Shown: in pieces, positions 9,253-17,810 of the stretch
Layout: each line of letters opens with the position of its first letter
How positions within the stretch are numbered: the first letter of the stretch is position 1
Source: Bacillus sp. MM2020_1
Lineage (GTDB): Bacteria; Bacillota; Bacilli; Bacillales; Cytobacillaceae
Assembly: GCA_011250595.1 (NCBI GenBank)
Contig: JAANMP010000027.1
Span: forward strand, 1-59,312
Direction of reading: 5' to 3'
DNA length: 59,312 bases
The notes under the pieces: model-generated
Databases searched by the model: none
What the model saw: only the letters and a program-made list of their open reading frames with translations
What the model was told of the DNA's origin: nothing
Translations under genes and position numbers: made by a program

Positions 9253-9259
9253 TCATTTC

Positions 9260-9294
9260 AAGTGTACCTTCTAAACGGTTGGTACACTTTTTTC
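9260..9294 (+). terminator. Rho-independent terminator after the hemD-like gene
   Basis: AAGTGTACC (9260-9268) pairs with GGTACACTT (9281-9289), followed by a T run. Confidence 0.9.
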
Positions 9295-9548
9295 ATAAGT
9301 TTCATGCCTTCCCAATTCGTAGAAATTGTCGAGAAGTTTTTTCAATTATCATGTAAGGTAATTTGACAATTCGATATATTTTTACAGTTTTTTTGGTATG
9401 ATTATGTTAAATTAAAAAAGAATTCTGAAAAGTGTACAAGAAGGTAACCCTCTAACAACCATAGATTTAATTCCATTCTATTCCAATTTAACTAACAACA
9501 ACGCTCCCCTGAGATCTTATATTCTTAGGAAACATTAACTTTTTACAT

Positions 9549-9616
9549 AATGGTTGATCAAATGGTTGTATCTATTTACAGAATGTAAGATGAAATACCT
9601 AAAATCAGTCTGTAAA
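9549..9616. promoter_or_regulatory. Repeats in the preT upstream region
   Basis: The gap 9295-9757 has no supported gene. It contains a direct repeat AATGGTTG (9549-9556 and 9561-9568, one helical turn apart) and an inverted pair TTTACAG (9575-9581) / CTGTAAA (9610-9616). These are candidate sites for the PucR-type regulator encoded at 14507. No convincing sigma-A -35/-10 pair was found nearby. Confidence 0.3.
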
Positions 9617-9696
9617 ATAAAATAAGATGCATAATTTTCCGCAAAAAACATTATTAGGCTAAAGGAGCTGGTCCCCTTTTTGGTAATATCATATTA

Positions 9697-9710
9697 TTAA
9701 AGCGCTTACA
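9697..9710 (+). promoter_or_regulatory. Catabolite-responsive element (cre) upstream of preT
   Basis: TTAAAGCGCTTACA matches the cre consensus TGNAANCGNWNNCA with one mismatch (T for G at position 2). It lies about 50 bases before the preT start, as expected for CcpA repression of a nitrogen/carbon scavenging operon. Confidence 0.6.
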
Positions 9711-9757
9711 TTTTACTTTAGTAAATAAACCATTCATATAAAAAGGAGGGTTTCTCT

Positions 9758-11128
9758 TTGGCGAATGAAAAAATTCAACGTATTTCCTTAGCTAATCTTG
9801 AAATGAACTTTCAAGAGGTGGTGCAGGGATTGACTAATCAAGAAGCTGTTGAAGAATCCAATCGATGCCTCTATTGCTATGATGCTCCGTGTATAAAGGC
9901 CTGTCCAACAGGAATTGATATTCCAACCTTTATTAAAAAAATTGCCTCAGGTAACTTATTAGGATCCGCTAAAACAATCATGTCATCCAATCCTGTCGGT
10001 GCAAGCTGCTCAAGGGTTTGTCCCACCGATGAACTATGTGAAGGAGCTTGTGTCCTTAATCACTCAACCAAGCCAATCATGATTGGCAATTTACAAAGAT
10101 ATGCTACTGACTGGGCAATGACGAATGGCCAAACTCTATTTCAACCAGGTAAGGCGAATGGATGGTCAGCTGCTATCATCGGCGGTGGTCCTGCTGGACT
10201 ATCAGCAGCAAGGGAACTGGCAAGATTAGGTTACGAGGTTACGATATTTGAAGGATCCGAGAAAGCAGGCGGCTTAAATACGTATGGAATTGTCTCTTTC
10301 CGATTGCCACAAAAAATTTCTTACTGGGAAGTAGAGCAGGTCGAGAAATTGAATGTAAATATCAGAACCAACACAATGGTGGGCAGGGATATTTCAGTAG
10401 AAGAAATTACTGAAAATTTCGATTATGTCGTCCTAGCAGTCGGGATGGCTCATGTTCCAAACCTTGGTGTCGAAGGTGAAAACCTAGCAGGTGTCTATGA
10501 TGCGATTGAGTTTGTCAAGGCAACAAAAAGCGGCCAGTTATCTGAAGAGTTTGTTGGGAAACGAGTTGTAGTCATTGGTGCCGGGAATACAGCGATTGAT
10601 GGTGCTACCTGCTCGGTTCGTTTAGGAGCTGAAAACGTTAAAATCTTATACCGGAGAACCGAAGAAGAAATGACTGCCTATGATTTTGAATATGAATTTG
10701 CCAAACAAGACGGCGTGGAGTTCCGCTGGTTAACAGCACCAAAACGAATCATAGGCGATGATTCGGGGAAGGTCACTGGAATTGAATGTATCAAAATGAA
10801 GCTGGGTGAACCTGAAAAGGATGGACGGCGAAGACCTGTTGCCATTGAAGGGTCTGAATATATTCTGCCAGTAGACGCTGTAGTAAAAGCGATTGGTCAA
10901 ACTAGACACTTGAAGTTAATAGAAGAGTTTGGCCTCACAAATGATCGTAGTGTGGTCAAGGTGGACCCGGAAACGTTCCAAACCTCCAATCCAAAAGTGT
11001 TTGCTTGTGGCGATGTTGTGTTTGGTAAAGGGAATGGGGATGCAATGGTCGTTACCGCTGCCCAACAAGGAAAAGATGTAGCTCATGCAATCCATAAGAA
11101 ATATTCTGTTGTCAGAACGGCAAATTAA
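9758..11128 (+). CDS. preT: NAD-dependent dihydropyrimidine dehydrogenase subunit PreT
   Basis: A 456-residue electron-input subunit. Two N-terminal Fe-S motifs are visible: C37, C40, C45, C49 (CLYCYDAPCIKACP) and C84, C88, C94, C98. An FAD-binding GGGPAG lies at 142-147 and a second Rossmann motif VVVIGAGNTAIDGA near 270-283. It passes electrons from NADH via FAD and Fe-S to PreA, which reduces uracil or thymine. The family (GltD-like) also includes glutamate synthase small subunits, but the adjacent preA settles the role. The start is TTG at 9758 with AGGAGG eight bases upstream. First gene of the pyrimidine cluster. Confidence 0.95.
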   Translation: MANEKIQRISLANLEMNFQEVVQGLTNQEAVEESNRCLYCYDAPCIKACPTGIDIPTFIKKIASGNLLGSAKTIMSSNPVGASCSRVCPTDELCEGACVLNHSTKPIMIGNLQRYATDWAMTNGQTLFQPGKANGWSAAIIGGGPAGLSAARELARLGYEVTIFEGSEKAGGLNTYGIVSFRLPQKISYWEVEQVEKLNVNIRTNTMVGRDISVEEITENFDYVVLAVGMAHVPNLGVEGENLAGVYDAIEFVKATKSGQLSEEFVGKRVVVIGAGNTAIDGATCSVRLGAENVKILYRRTEEEMTAYDFEYEFAKQDGVEFRWLTAPKRIIGDDSGKVTGIECIKMKLGEPEKDGRRRPVAIEGSEYILPVDAVVKAIGQTRHLKLIEEFGLTNDRSVVKVDPETFQTSNPKVFACGDVVFGKGNGDAMVVTAAQQGKDVAHAIHKKYSVVRTAN

Positions 11129-11160
11129 CTTCTTATTTGGAAAAAGGGGGAGAAAAATAG

Positions 11161-12447
11161 ATGGCTGATTTACGTATTAATCTTGCAGGGATTCAATCTC
11201 CTAACCCGTTCTGGCTGGCGTCAGCACCGCCGACTAACTCCGGCTATCAGGTACAGCGAGCCTTTGAAGCTGGTTGGGGCGGGGCAGTCTGGAAAACATT
11301 GGGTGATCCCATTTTGAATGTTTCATCAAGGTTTGCTGCTGTAAGTTTTAACGGACAAAGGGTGGCTGGTTTTAATAATATTGAACTAATTACCGACCGT
11401 CCGCTCGATGTCAATCTAAAAGAAATTTATGAAACTAAAAAGCGATTTCCAAACCATGCGATTATTGCTTCGTTGATGGTGGAACCAAAACGGGAGAAGT
11501 GGCATGAAATCGTTAAACGTGTCGAGGATGTTGGGGTAGATGGACTTGAGTTGAATTTCGGATGTCCACATGGGATGGCAGAACGCGGCATGGGTTCGGC
11601 TTCGGGGCAGGTACCAGCCCTTGTTGAACGACAGACCTATTGGGCGAAGGAAGTGGCCAAAACACCTGTTATTGTTAAATTAACGCCGAATATTACGGAT
11701 ATAACGGCGACCGCTGAAGCTGCCTGCAATGGCGGTGCGGACGCGATCAGTATGATTAATACGATTAACAGTCTTATGGGTGTCGACCTCGATTCATGGA
11801 ATACGATTCCCCATGTCGCTGGAAAGGGAGCGCATGGCGGCTATTGCGGACCTGCAGTTAAGCCGATTGCCTTAAATATGGTTGCAGAATGTGCAAGACA
11901 TCCACATATTAATGTCCCAATTTCAGGGATTGGCGGGATTTCCAACTGGAAGGACACCGTTGAATTTATGTTAATGGGAGCAACGGGTGTTCAAATTTGT
12001 ACAGCCGCCATGCATCATGGTTTCCGAATTGTGGAGGACATGATTGATGGACTAAGTAATTATCTCGATAGTAAGGGGATTGCATCGGTTTCTGAAATCA
12101 TCGGAAAATCCGTCCCTAAATATTCGGATTGGGGCAACTTGGATCTTAATTACAATATCGTTGCAAAAATCAATACCGATGTCTGTATCAATTGCAATAA
12201 GTGCCATATTGCCTGTGAAGATACCTCACATCAATGTATCGATAGGTTGATTGACGCAAATGGGATGAGCTTCCTCAAAGTGCGGGAAGAGGATTGTGTA
12301 GGATGTAATTTATGCTCGATTGTATGTCCGGTTGACGGGGCGATTGATATGGTAGAAGCAGTAAGAGAGATGCCGCCGATGACCTGGAATGAGCGTCAAG
12401 CAGCTTTAAGTGGAGCAGCCATATTGAAAGCAGATATAACCAAGTAG
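11161..12447 (+). CDS. preA: NAD-dependent dihydropyrimidine dehydrogenase catalytic subunit PreA
   Basis: A 428-residue FMN TIM barrel (residues 1-320) of the dihydroorotate dehydrogenase superfamily, fused to a C-terminal 2x[4Fe-4S] ferredoxin domain (CINCNKCHIAC and CVGCNLCSIVCP). With PreT it reduces uracil or thymine to the 5,6-dihydro form. NFGCPHGMAERGMGSASGQ is the active-site loop. Animal dihydropyrimidine dehydrogenase has Cys in ...LACGQ as general acid; here the equivalent residue is Ser. PISGIGGI is the FMN phosphate-binding segment. It lies 32 bases after preT, with AAAGGGGGAG before the ATG. Confidence 0.95.
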   Translation: MADLRINLAGIQSPNPFWLASAPPTNSGYQVQRAFEAGWGGAVWKTLGDPILNVSSRFAAVSFNGQRVAGFNNIELITDRPLDVNLKEIYETKKRFPNHAIIASLMVEPKREKWHEIVKRVEDVGVDGLELNFGCPHGMAERGMGSASGQVPALVERQTYWAKEVAKTPVIVKLTPNITDITATAEAACNGGADAISMINTINSLMGVDLDSWNTIPHVAGKGAHGGYCGPAVKPIALNMVAECARHPHINVPISGIGGISNWKDTVEFMLMGATGVQICTAAMHHGFRIVEDMIDGLSNYLDSKGIASVSEIIGKSVPKYSDWGNLDLNYNIVAKINTDVCINCNKCHIACEDTSHQCIDRLIDANGMSFLKVREEDCVGCNLCSIVCPVDGAIDMVEAVREMPPMTWNERQAALSGAAILKADITK

Positions 12448-12468
12448 AAGATTTGGAGGGAACGATCG

Positions 12469-13887
12469 ATGAAAAAAATTATCAAAAATGGAACCATTGT
12501 TACCGCTGCAGACACGTATCAAGGAGAAATTTTAATTGAAGATGGTAAAATAACACAAATTGGTACGAACCTATCAGCAATTGGTGCAGAAATAATTGAT
12601 GCAAAAGGCTGTTTTGTTTTTCCGGGAGGAATTGATCCACACACCCATCTCGATATGCCTTTTGGCGGAACGGTAACGAAGGATGATTTTGAATCAGGAA
12701 CGATTGCTGCTGCCTTTGGCGGTACGACAACGGTTATCGATTTTTGCTTAACCAACAAGGGTGAGCCGCTAAAGAATGCTATTCAAATCTGGCATGATAA
12801 ATCGCGAGAAAAAGCGGTTATTGATTATAGCTTCCATTTGATGATTTCTGAAATCAATGAGAATGTCCTAAATGAACTTCCACAGGTGATTAGTGAAGAA
12901 GGGATTACATCCTTTAAGGTGTTTATGGCATACAAAAATGTATTTCAAGCAGATGATGAAACATTATTTAAAACACTAATCTCTGCAAAAGATCACGGGG
13001 CCTTGGTGATGGTCCATGCAGAAAACGGGGATGTTATCGATTATTTAACGAAGAAAGCCCTCGATGAAGGGAATACAGCCCCTATTTATCATGCATTAAC
13101 AAGACCGCAGGAATTAGAAGGGGAAGCCACAGGTCGTGCGGCAAATTTCACAGGGCTTGCCAATTCACAGTTATATGTGGTCCATGTTTCCTGCGCAGAT
13201 GCTGTTGAGCAGATAGCTAAAGCTCGCAGTAAGGGCTTTGATGTCTGGGGTGAAACGTGTCCGCAATATTTAGTCCTTGATCAAAGCTATTTAGAGAAGG
13301 CTAATTTTGAAGGAGCAAAATATGTTTGGTCCCCGCCGCTTAGAGAGAAGTGGAATCAGGATGTTCTCTGGAATGCCTTAAAGAGTGGTCAACTGCAAAC
13401 CATCGGTTCCGATCAATGTTCGTTTGATTTTAAAGGGCAAAAGGATTTAGGAAGAGATGATTTTACTAAAATTCCGAACGGCGGCCCAATTATTGAGGAC
13501 CGGTTGTCGGTTTTATTCTCTGAGGGGGTAAAGAAAGGACGGATTAGTCTAAATCAATTTGTCGATATTACCTCGACACGAAGCGCAAAGCTTTTTGGAT
13601 TATTTCCGAGAAAAGGAACGATCGCTGTTGGGGCAGATGCTGACCTTGTTATTTTTGATCCGAATATCGAACGAGTCATTTCGGCTGAAACCCACCATAT
13701 GGCCGTGGATTACAATGCATTTGAAGGAATGAAGGTTACTGGGGAGCCCGTTTCGGTGTTGTCTCGTGGGGAATTTGTTGTTCGCGACAAGCAATTTGTA
13801 GGAAAACCAGGTTCAGGCCAATATTTGAAGAGAACAAAATATAATAAAAATACGCTCGTCAACCAAAGCGAAACCTTATCAATCTAA
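12469..13887 (+). CDS. hydA: Dihydropyrimidinase (D-hydantoinase)
   Basis: A 472-residue cyclic amidohydrolase. It opens dihydrouracil or dihydrothymine to N-carbamoyl-beta-alanine or the 2-methyl homologue. Binuclear zinc ligands are visible: H58 and H60 (DPHTH), the lysine expected to be carboxylated, K150 (SFKVFMAYK), then MVHAENG, VVHVSC and the Asp of GSDQCSF. Length and motifs match Bacillus D-hydantoinases. It lies 21 bases after preA, so it is in the same operon. The following enzyme, beta-ureidopropionase, is not found nearby. Confidence 0.95.
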   Translation: MKKIIKNGTIVTAADTYQGEILIEDGKITQIGTNLSAIGAEIIDAKGCFVFPGGIDPHTHLDMPFGGTVTKDDFESGTIAAAFGGTTTVIDFCLTNKGEPLKNAIQIWHDKSREKAVIDYSFHLMISEINENVLNELPQVISEEGITSFKVFMAYKNVFQADDETLFKTLISAKDHGALVMVHAENGDVIDYLTKKALDEGNTAPIYHALTRPQELEGEATGRAANFTGLANSQLYVVHVSCADAVEQIAKARSKGFDVWGETCPQYLVLDQSYLEKANFEGAKYVWSPPLREKWNQDVLWNALKSGQLQTIGSDQCSFDFKGQKDLGRDDFTKIPNGGPIIEDRLSVLFSEGVKKGRISLNQFVDITSTRSAKLFGLFPRKGTIAVGADADLVIFDPNIERVISAETHHMAVDYNAFEGMKVTGEPVSVLSRGEFVVRDKQFVGKPGSGQYLKRTKYNKNTLVNQSETLSI

Positions 13888-13935
13888 TCATAGACAATTG
13901 AACTAGATGTATATGAAATTTAATGGGGGGATTTG

Positions 13936-14148
13936 ATGTCAGATTATCAGCAATTTTTAGATGAAAGGGACAAAATTGATTTTTTTATCCAAAAAGGGTA
14001 TCGAATTAATGGGGTTAAGGAACATTTAAATGGGGCCACGGTTGAATTTATTAATCCCAAAGGCAATGTCTTTGAAACACTTGTGATTGGAACGGCAAAT
14101 GCACGAAAATATTTTACGAGTCTTCTATTGAAACAGAATCACACATAA
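13936..14148 (+). CDS. Small unknown protein in the pyrimidine operon (70 residues)
   Basis: A short soluble alpha/beta protein not recognised. The start chosen is ATG at 13936, five bases after GGGGGG; a TTG one codon earlier is too close to that site. It reads as a compact domain, with SDYQQFLDERDKIDFFI as a helix followed by hydrophobic strands (ATVEFINPKG, FETLVIG). It lies 48 bases after the dihydropyrimidinase gene and probably shares its transcript. It does not resemble beta-ureidopropionase, which is over 400 residues. Confidence 0.6.
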   Translation: MSDYQQFLDERDKIDFFIQKGYRINGVKEHLNGATVEFINPKGNVFETLVIGTANARKYFTSLLLKQNHT

Positions 14149-14191
14149 TAATGACTGCCTAATTTGAAAAGAAAAAAATGGGGTGGGAAGT

Positions 14192-14425
14192 TTGGAATTC
14201 TATTTGAAATCAAAGGACAATGCGTACCCTTGTATAGTCACAATCGATGAAGACAATGGACGTTATACGATTCGAAAATCAGATTCTAGCGGGGAGTACT
14301 TCAACTCTCCGAAAGAATTAGTGGCCTGGATCATGGAAAATTGGCACTCGGAGGATTTTTTAGATTGTGAAGAATATGAGTCAATGCTTAGTGAAATAAG
14401 TGTATACTTCCCGTTAATCCATTAG
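14192..14425 (+). CDS. Small unknown acidic protein in the pyrimidine operon (77 residues)
   Basis: A soluble acidic protein with a strand-rich first half (CIVTIDEDNGRYTIRKSD) and a helical, Trp-containing second half (KELVAWIMENWHSEDFL). The family is not recognised. The preferred start is TTG at 14192, just behind GGGGTGGGAAG; a GTG at 14183 sits inside that site. It is the last gene before a terminator and so the probable end of the preT-preA-hydA transcript. Confidence 0.55.
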   Translation: MEFYLKSKDNAYPCIVTIDEDNGRYTIRKSDSSGEYFNSPKELVAWIMENWHSEDFLDCEEYESMLSEISVYFPLIH

Positions 14426-14437
14426 AATTTTTTGAGA

Positions 14438-14467
14438 AGGATTGGTTGCAAGACCAATCCTCTTTTC
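14438..14467 (+). terminator. Rho-independent terminator ending the preT-preA-hydA operon
   Basis: AGGATTGGT (14438-14446) pairs with ACCAATCCT (14453-14461), followed by CTTTTC. It shows that an open frame running upstream of the PucR gene from 14432 is not coding. Confidence 0.85.
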
Positions 14468-14506
14468 AACTATCATTTCTGTTTTTATTTGTGTGAGGAG
14501 AGCCAA

Positions 14507-16138
14507 ATGATGAAAGAACATTTCCAGTTAACTGTGGCAGATATTTTAAAGCGAAAGCATTTTGAGAGTGCACGGGTTATCGCCGGGGAAGTCGGTATCC
14601 ACCGATTCGTCAAATGGGTTCATGTCGTCGAGGTCACCAGTATTCGAAATCTTCTTAATGGAAATGAACTTATTCTCTCAACTGGTGTTGCTTGGAAGGA
14701 TAATATGGATTTATTTGCATCAATGGTAAAGGAATTTCTTGAAAATAATGCGGCAGGCTTATGTATCGAAATGGGGACATACATGTCAGCAATCCCAACT
14801 GAAGTCATCGAATTTGCGAATGAACATCAATTTCCGATTATTGTTTTTCAGCAGGAAGTTCCATTTGTACAAATCACTCAAGACATCCACTCGAATATTA
14901 TTAATCAACAATATCAGATGATTTCTGATTTAGAGAATTACTCGCAAAGCTTAAATAAACGACTTTTAACGATGGATAGATATGAAGATATTCTTCAATG
15001 TATCTTCGCTGCGTTGGAATTACAAATCATTTTTCGATTAAAAAATTTGGACTACGAATTTGTCCCGGAAATCAGTGAAATCGAACAAAAAACAATGGTG
15101 ACCCGACTCGACGAGGCCAAAATTCAACCATGTGAACAACTTGCGTCTGCTCCTATTTTTTTGTTTGGACAAGAATATGCAGAGGTATTTATTTATTCGA
15201 AGGATATCCCCATCAGCGAATACGATTTATTAATTCTGGACCGGACGGCAACAGCGCTAGCCCAGCATTTATTAAGGGATAGGTATGTCGAAGAAAAAAA
15301 ACGTGTTGAGGAGTTTGAATGGATCTACGGCTGGCTCGAAGGTGAACATTCGCTTGAGAGCATTAGTGAATATTTTGCTCAGAATGGGATTAAAACAAGA
15401 ACGAATGAAGCAGTCGTTTTAATTACAAAACTTATACCCATAAAAGAGAAAGTAACTCAAGATGTTACCTATTTAAAACTATTATTTCGTTCGGTTTTTG
15501 AACAGAATGGGTTTACAGTGTTTACGGTTGAAAAAAGAAATGAAATAACATTCATTCTCGTCAATAATCGAACGAAAAAGAATTTTAAGGAACGGATAAA
15601 AACGTCAATTGAATCCATTACCGATTCGGAGTTTATTCAAAAACAGTGTTCAGCGAAAATAGTGATTGCGGCAGGGAATTTTATCAAAAGTTTAAATGAA
15701 GTACATAAAAGTTATCTCACAGCGAAGGAAACAGAGCGGATCCAAAAAAGAATGAACAATAAATCACTCTATTATTTTTATGAAGACCTGCATTTATATC
15801 GGCTGATTTCGCAAATGAGTAAGCATGTGAATCTCCAGGAGTATGCAGCAGAGTATTTACAACCTGTTATTCAATATGATCAAAAATATAATGGCAAGTT
15901 GCTCGAGACGTTAAAAGCCTATTTAGAGTGTAATGGATCAAAGCAGGAAACTTCCAATAAGCTTTTCATCGTTAGACAAACACTATACCATCGCCTGCAA
16001 AAGCTTGAAAATATTCTTGGTGAGGACTTTATGGAACATGAAAAACGAGTAGCGATCGAATTTATGCTTCTTGTCCAAGATTATTTGGCTGCGTCCCAAC
16101 CAAATGCAAACCAGGCTAGGTTTCTTAAAACAGAATAA
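14507..16138 (+). CDS. PucR-family transcriptional regulator
   Basis: A 543-residue protein. The N-terminal PucR domain (about 8-130) begins LTVADILKRKHFESARVIAG and includes NELILSTG, as in the purine catabolism regulator PucR. A central GGDEF-like/CdaR segment follows. The C-terminal helix-turn-helix (about 475-530) contains LLETLKAYLECNGSKQETSN and RQTLYHRLQKLENILG. It is expected to control pyrimidine degradation in response to a base or intermediate; the gene position supports this. The start at 14507 has GAGGAG six bases upstream; a longer frame would run through the terminator. Confidence 0.9.
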   Translation: MMKEHFQLTVADILKRKHFESARVIAGEVGIHRFVKWVHVVEVTSIRNLLNGNELILSTGVAWKDNMDLFASMVKEFLENNAAGLCIEMGTYMSAIPTEVIEFANEHQFPIIVFQQEVPFVQITQDIHSNIINQQYQMISDLENYSQSLNKRLLTMDRYEDILQCIFAALELQIIFRLKNLDYEFVPEISEIEQKTMVTRLDEAKIQPCEQLASAPIFLFGQEYAEVFIYSKDIPISEYDLLILDRTATALAQHLLRDRYVEEKKRVEEFEWIYGWLEGEHSLESISEYFAQNGIKTRTNEAVVLITKLIPIKEKVTQDVTYLKLLFRSVFEQNGFTVFTVEKRNEITFILVNNRTKKNFKERIKTSIESITDSEFIQKQCSAKIVIAAGNFIKSLNEVHKSYLTAKETERIQKRMNNKSLYYFYEDLHLYRLISQMSKHVNLQEYAAEYLQPVIQYDQKYNGKLLETLKAYLECNGSKQETSNKLFIVRQTLYHRLQKLENILGEDFMEHEKRVAIEFMLLVQDYLAASQPNANQARFLKTE

Positions 16139-16191
16139 ATGTTTATTTATTGTTCAAAACGTCAAGGAAATGGTGCGCTACGTTTAACATT

Positions 16192-16227
16192 GTGTCTAAT
16201 GAAAGCAAGGATTAGATACGAGATAAT
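16192..16227 (+). promoter_or_regulatory. Dyad operator and -10 box upstream of the semialdehyde dehydrogenase gene
   Basis: GTGTCTAAT (16192-16200) and ATTAGATAC (16211-16219) form an inverted repeat (8 of 9 matching) with a 10-base spacer. A GATAAT lies just downstream at 16222-16227. No good -35 is present; the dyad occupies that place, which suits an activator such as the PucR-type protein encoded immediately upstream. Confidence 0.4.
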
Positions 16228-16297
16228 GAGTTTATAAGGCTATTAATTTTAGCAAATTCAAAACAATATATATAGAAAATTAGGAGGTTTTAAATAT

Positions 16298-17764
16298 ATG
16301 AGTGTAATTAAAAAGGATACGGCCATTTTAAGAAATTTCATTAACGGTGAGTGGGTAAATTCGAACAGCGTTCAAGCACTGGATGTACCGAACCCTGCAA
16401 CGAATGAGTTATTAACAAAGGTGCCAGTGTCAACGAAGGAGGATGTAGATCTAGCAGTTGTAGCGGCAAAGGCAGCGTTTAAAGAATGGAAAAACGTTCC
16501 TGTTCCAAAAAGAGCTAGAATTCTGTTTAAATACCACTATCTGCTAACTGAAAACCATGAAGAATTAGCAAGATTAATTGTGCTGGAAAACGGAAAAGCA
16601 TACAAAGAAGCGTACGGCGAGGTTCAACGCGGGATTGAATGTGTTGAATTTGCAGCTGGTGCGCCGACACTGATGATGGGGGAAACGTTATCAGGAATTG
16701 CTGAAGAGATTGATTCTGAAATGTTCCGTTATCCTGTCGGGGTGGTCGGCGGGATTACACCATTTAACTTTCCAATGATGGTTCCTCTATGGATGTTCCC
16801 TCTAGCGGTTGCCTGTGGAAATACCTTTGTGTTAAAACCCTCTGAACGGACACCGATTCTAGCGAATCGTTTAGCAGAGTTGTTCGCAGAAGCAGGAGCA
16901 CCCAAAGGAGTATTAAATGTCGTTCATGGCTCCCATGATGTCGTAAATGGCTTACTCGAACATAAAGACATTGCAGCTATTTCATTTGTAGGTTCACAGC
17001 CGGTTGCCAAGTATGTATATCAACGGGCCGCTGCCGAAGGAAAGAGAGTTCAAGCTCTTTCCGGTGCTAAAAATCATCATATCGTCATGCCGGATGCTGA
17101 TATGGATAGGGCGGTCCAAAATATTATTAGTTCAACGTTTGGAAGTGCGGGACAGCGTTGTATGGCATGCAGTGCAGTCGTGGTTGTCGGTGAAAATGAT
17201 AGGTTTGTTTCAGCTTTAAAGAAAAAAGCGGATGAATTGATCATTGGCAACGGCATGGATGATGAAGTCTTGTTAACACCGATTATTCGCAGGGAACACC
17301 GTGAAAAGGTTCTAGGGTTTATTGAAAAAGGGCTAGAGGAAGGTGCGGACTTAATTCGAGACGGGCGCAGAGAAATAGACGAGCTCCCAGAAGGGAATTT
17401 CTTGGGACCTACTATTTTTGACCATGTCACACCAGAAATGACAATTGCTAAGGAGGAAATTTTTGCACCGGTATTAAGTCTTCTTCGTGCGAATGATTTA
17501 GACGAAGGACTGGAATATATTCGTAAGTCTCGTTTTGGTAATGGTGCAACGATTTATACAAACAATGCGAAAGCTATCCGTCAATTCCGTGAAGAAGCAG
17601 ACGCGGGTATGCTTGGAATTAATGTTGGGGTACCGGCAACCATGGCCTTTTTCCCATTCTCAGGCTGGAAGGATTCCTTCTATGGAGATATGCATGTAAA
17701 CGGTAAAGACGGCTTGAATTTCTATACGCGCAAGAAAATGATTACATCCCGTTTTGATGGATAG
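16298..17764 (+). CDS. mmsA: CoA-acylating (methyl)malonate-semialdehyde dehydrogenase
   Basis: A 488-residue aldehyde dehydrogenase of the MmsA/IolA group. The catalytic cysteine is C288 (GQRCMACS), the cofactor region is [15 protein letters not shown], and the ending [19 protein letters not shown] is specific to this group. It converts malonate semialdehyde to acetyl-CoA, and methylmalonate semialdehyde to propionyl-CoA, with NAD+ and CoA. Here it would finish uracil and thymine degradation after the aminotransferase. No inositol genes are nearby, so the pyrimidine role is favoured over inositol use. AGGAGG precedes the ATG. Confidence 0.93.
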   Translation: MSVIKKDTAILRNFINGEWVNSNSVQALDVPNPATNELLTKVPVSTKEDVDLAVVAAKAAFKEWKNVPVPKRARILFKYHYLLTENHEELARLIVLENGKAYKEAYGEVQRGIECVEFAAGAPTLMMGETLSGIAEEIDSEMFRYPVGVVGGITPFNFPMMVPLWMFPLAVACGNTFVLKPSERTPILANRLAELFAEAGAPKGVLNVVHGSHDVVNGLLEHKDIAAISFVGSQPVAKYVYQRAAAEGKRVQALSGAKNHHIVMPDADMDRAVQNIISSTFGSAGQRCMACSAVVVVGENDRFVSALKKKADELIIGNGMDDEVLLTPIIRREHREKVLGFIEKGLEEGADLIRDGRREIDELPEGNFLGPTIFDHVTPEMTIAKEEIFAPVLSLLRANDLDEGLEYIRKSRFGNGATIYTNNAKAIRQFREEADAGMLGINVGVPATMAFFPFSGWKDSFYGDMHVNGKDGLNFYTRKKMITSRFDG

Positions 17765-17770
17765 AACTTT

Positions 17771-17785
17771 TGGTGTCAGGCACCA
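17771..17785. repeat. GGTGTCAGGCACC dispersed repeat, copy 1
   Basis: TGGTGTCAGGCACCA lies between the dehydrogenase and aminotransferase genes, seven bases after the stop codon. It is an imperfect palindrome. Other copies are at 50661-50674 and 53470-53482. Confidence 0.8.
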
Positions 17786-17810
17786 ATTTTAAGAAATGGA
17801 GGGAAGAAGG

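Noticed and set aside
9660..9683. Attenuator hairpin AAAGG/CCTTT upstream of preT
   Set aside because: Only five base pairs with an awkward loop; not distinguishable from chance.
14432..14506. N-terminal extension of the PucR-type regulator
   Set aside because: It runs through a strong terminator hairpin; ATG 14507 has a well-spaced GAGGAG.
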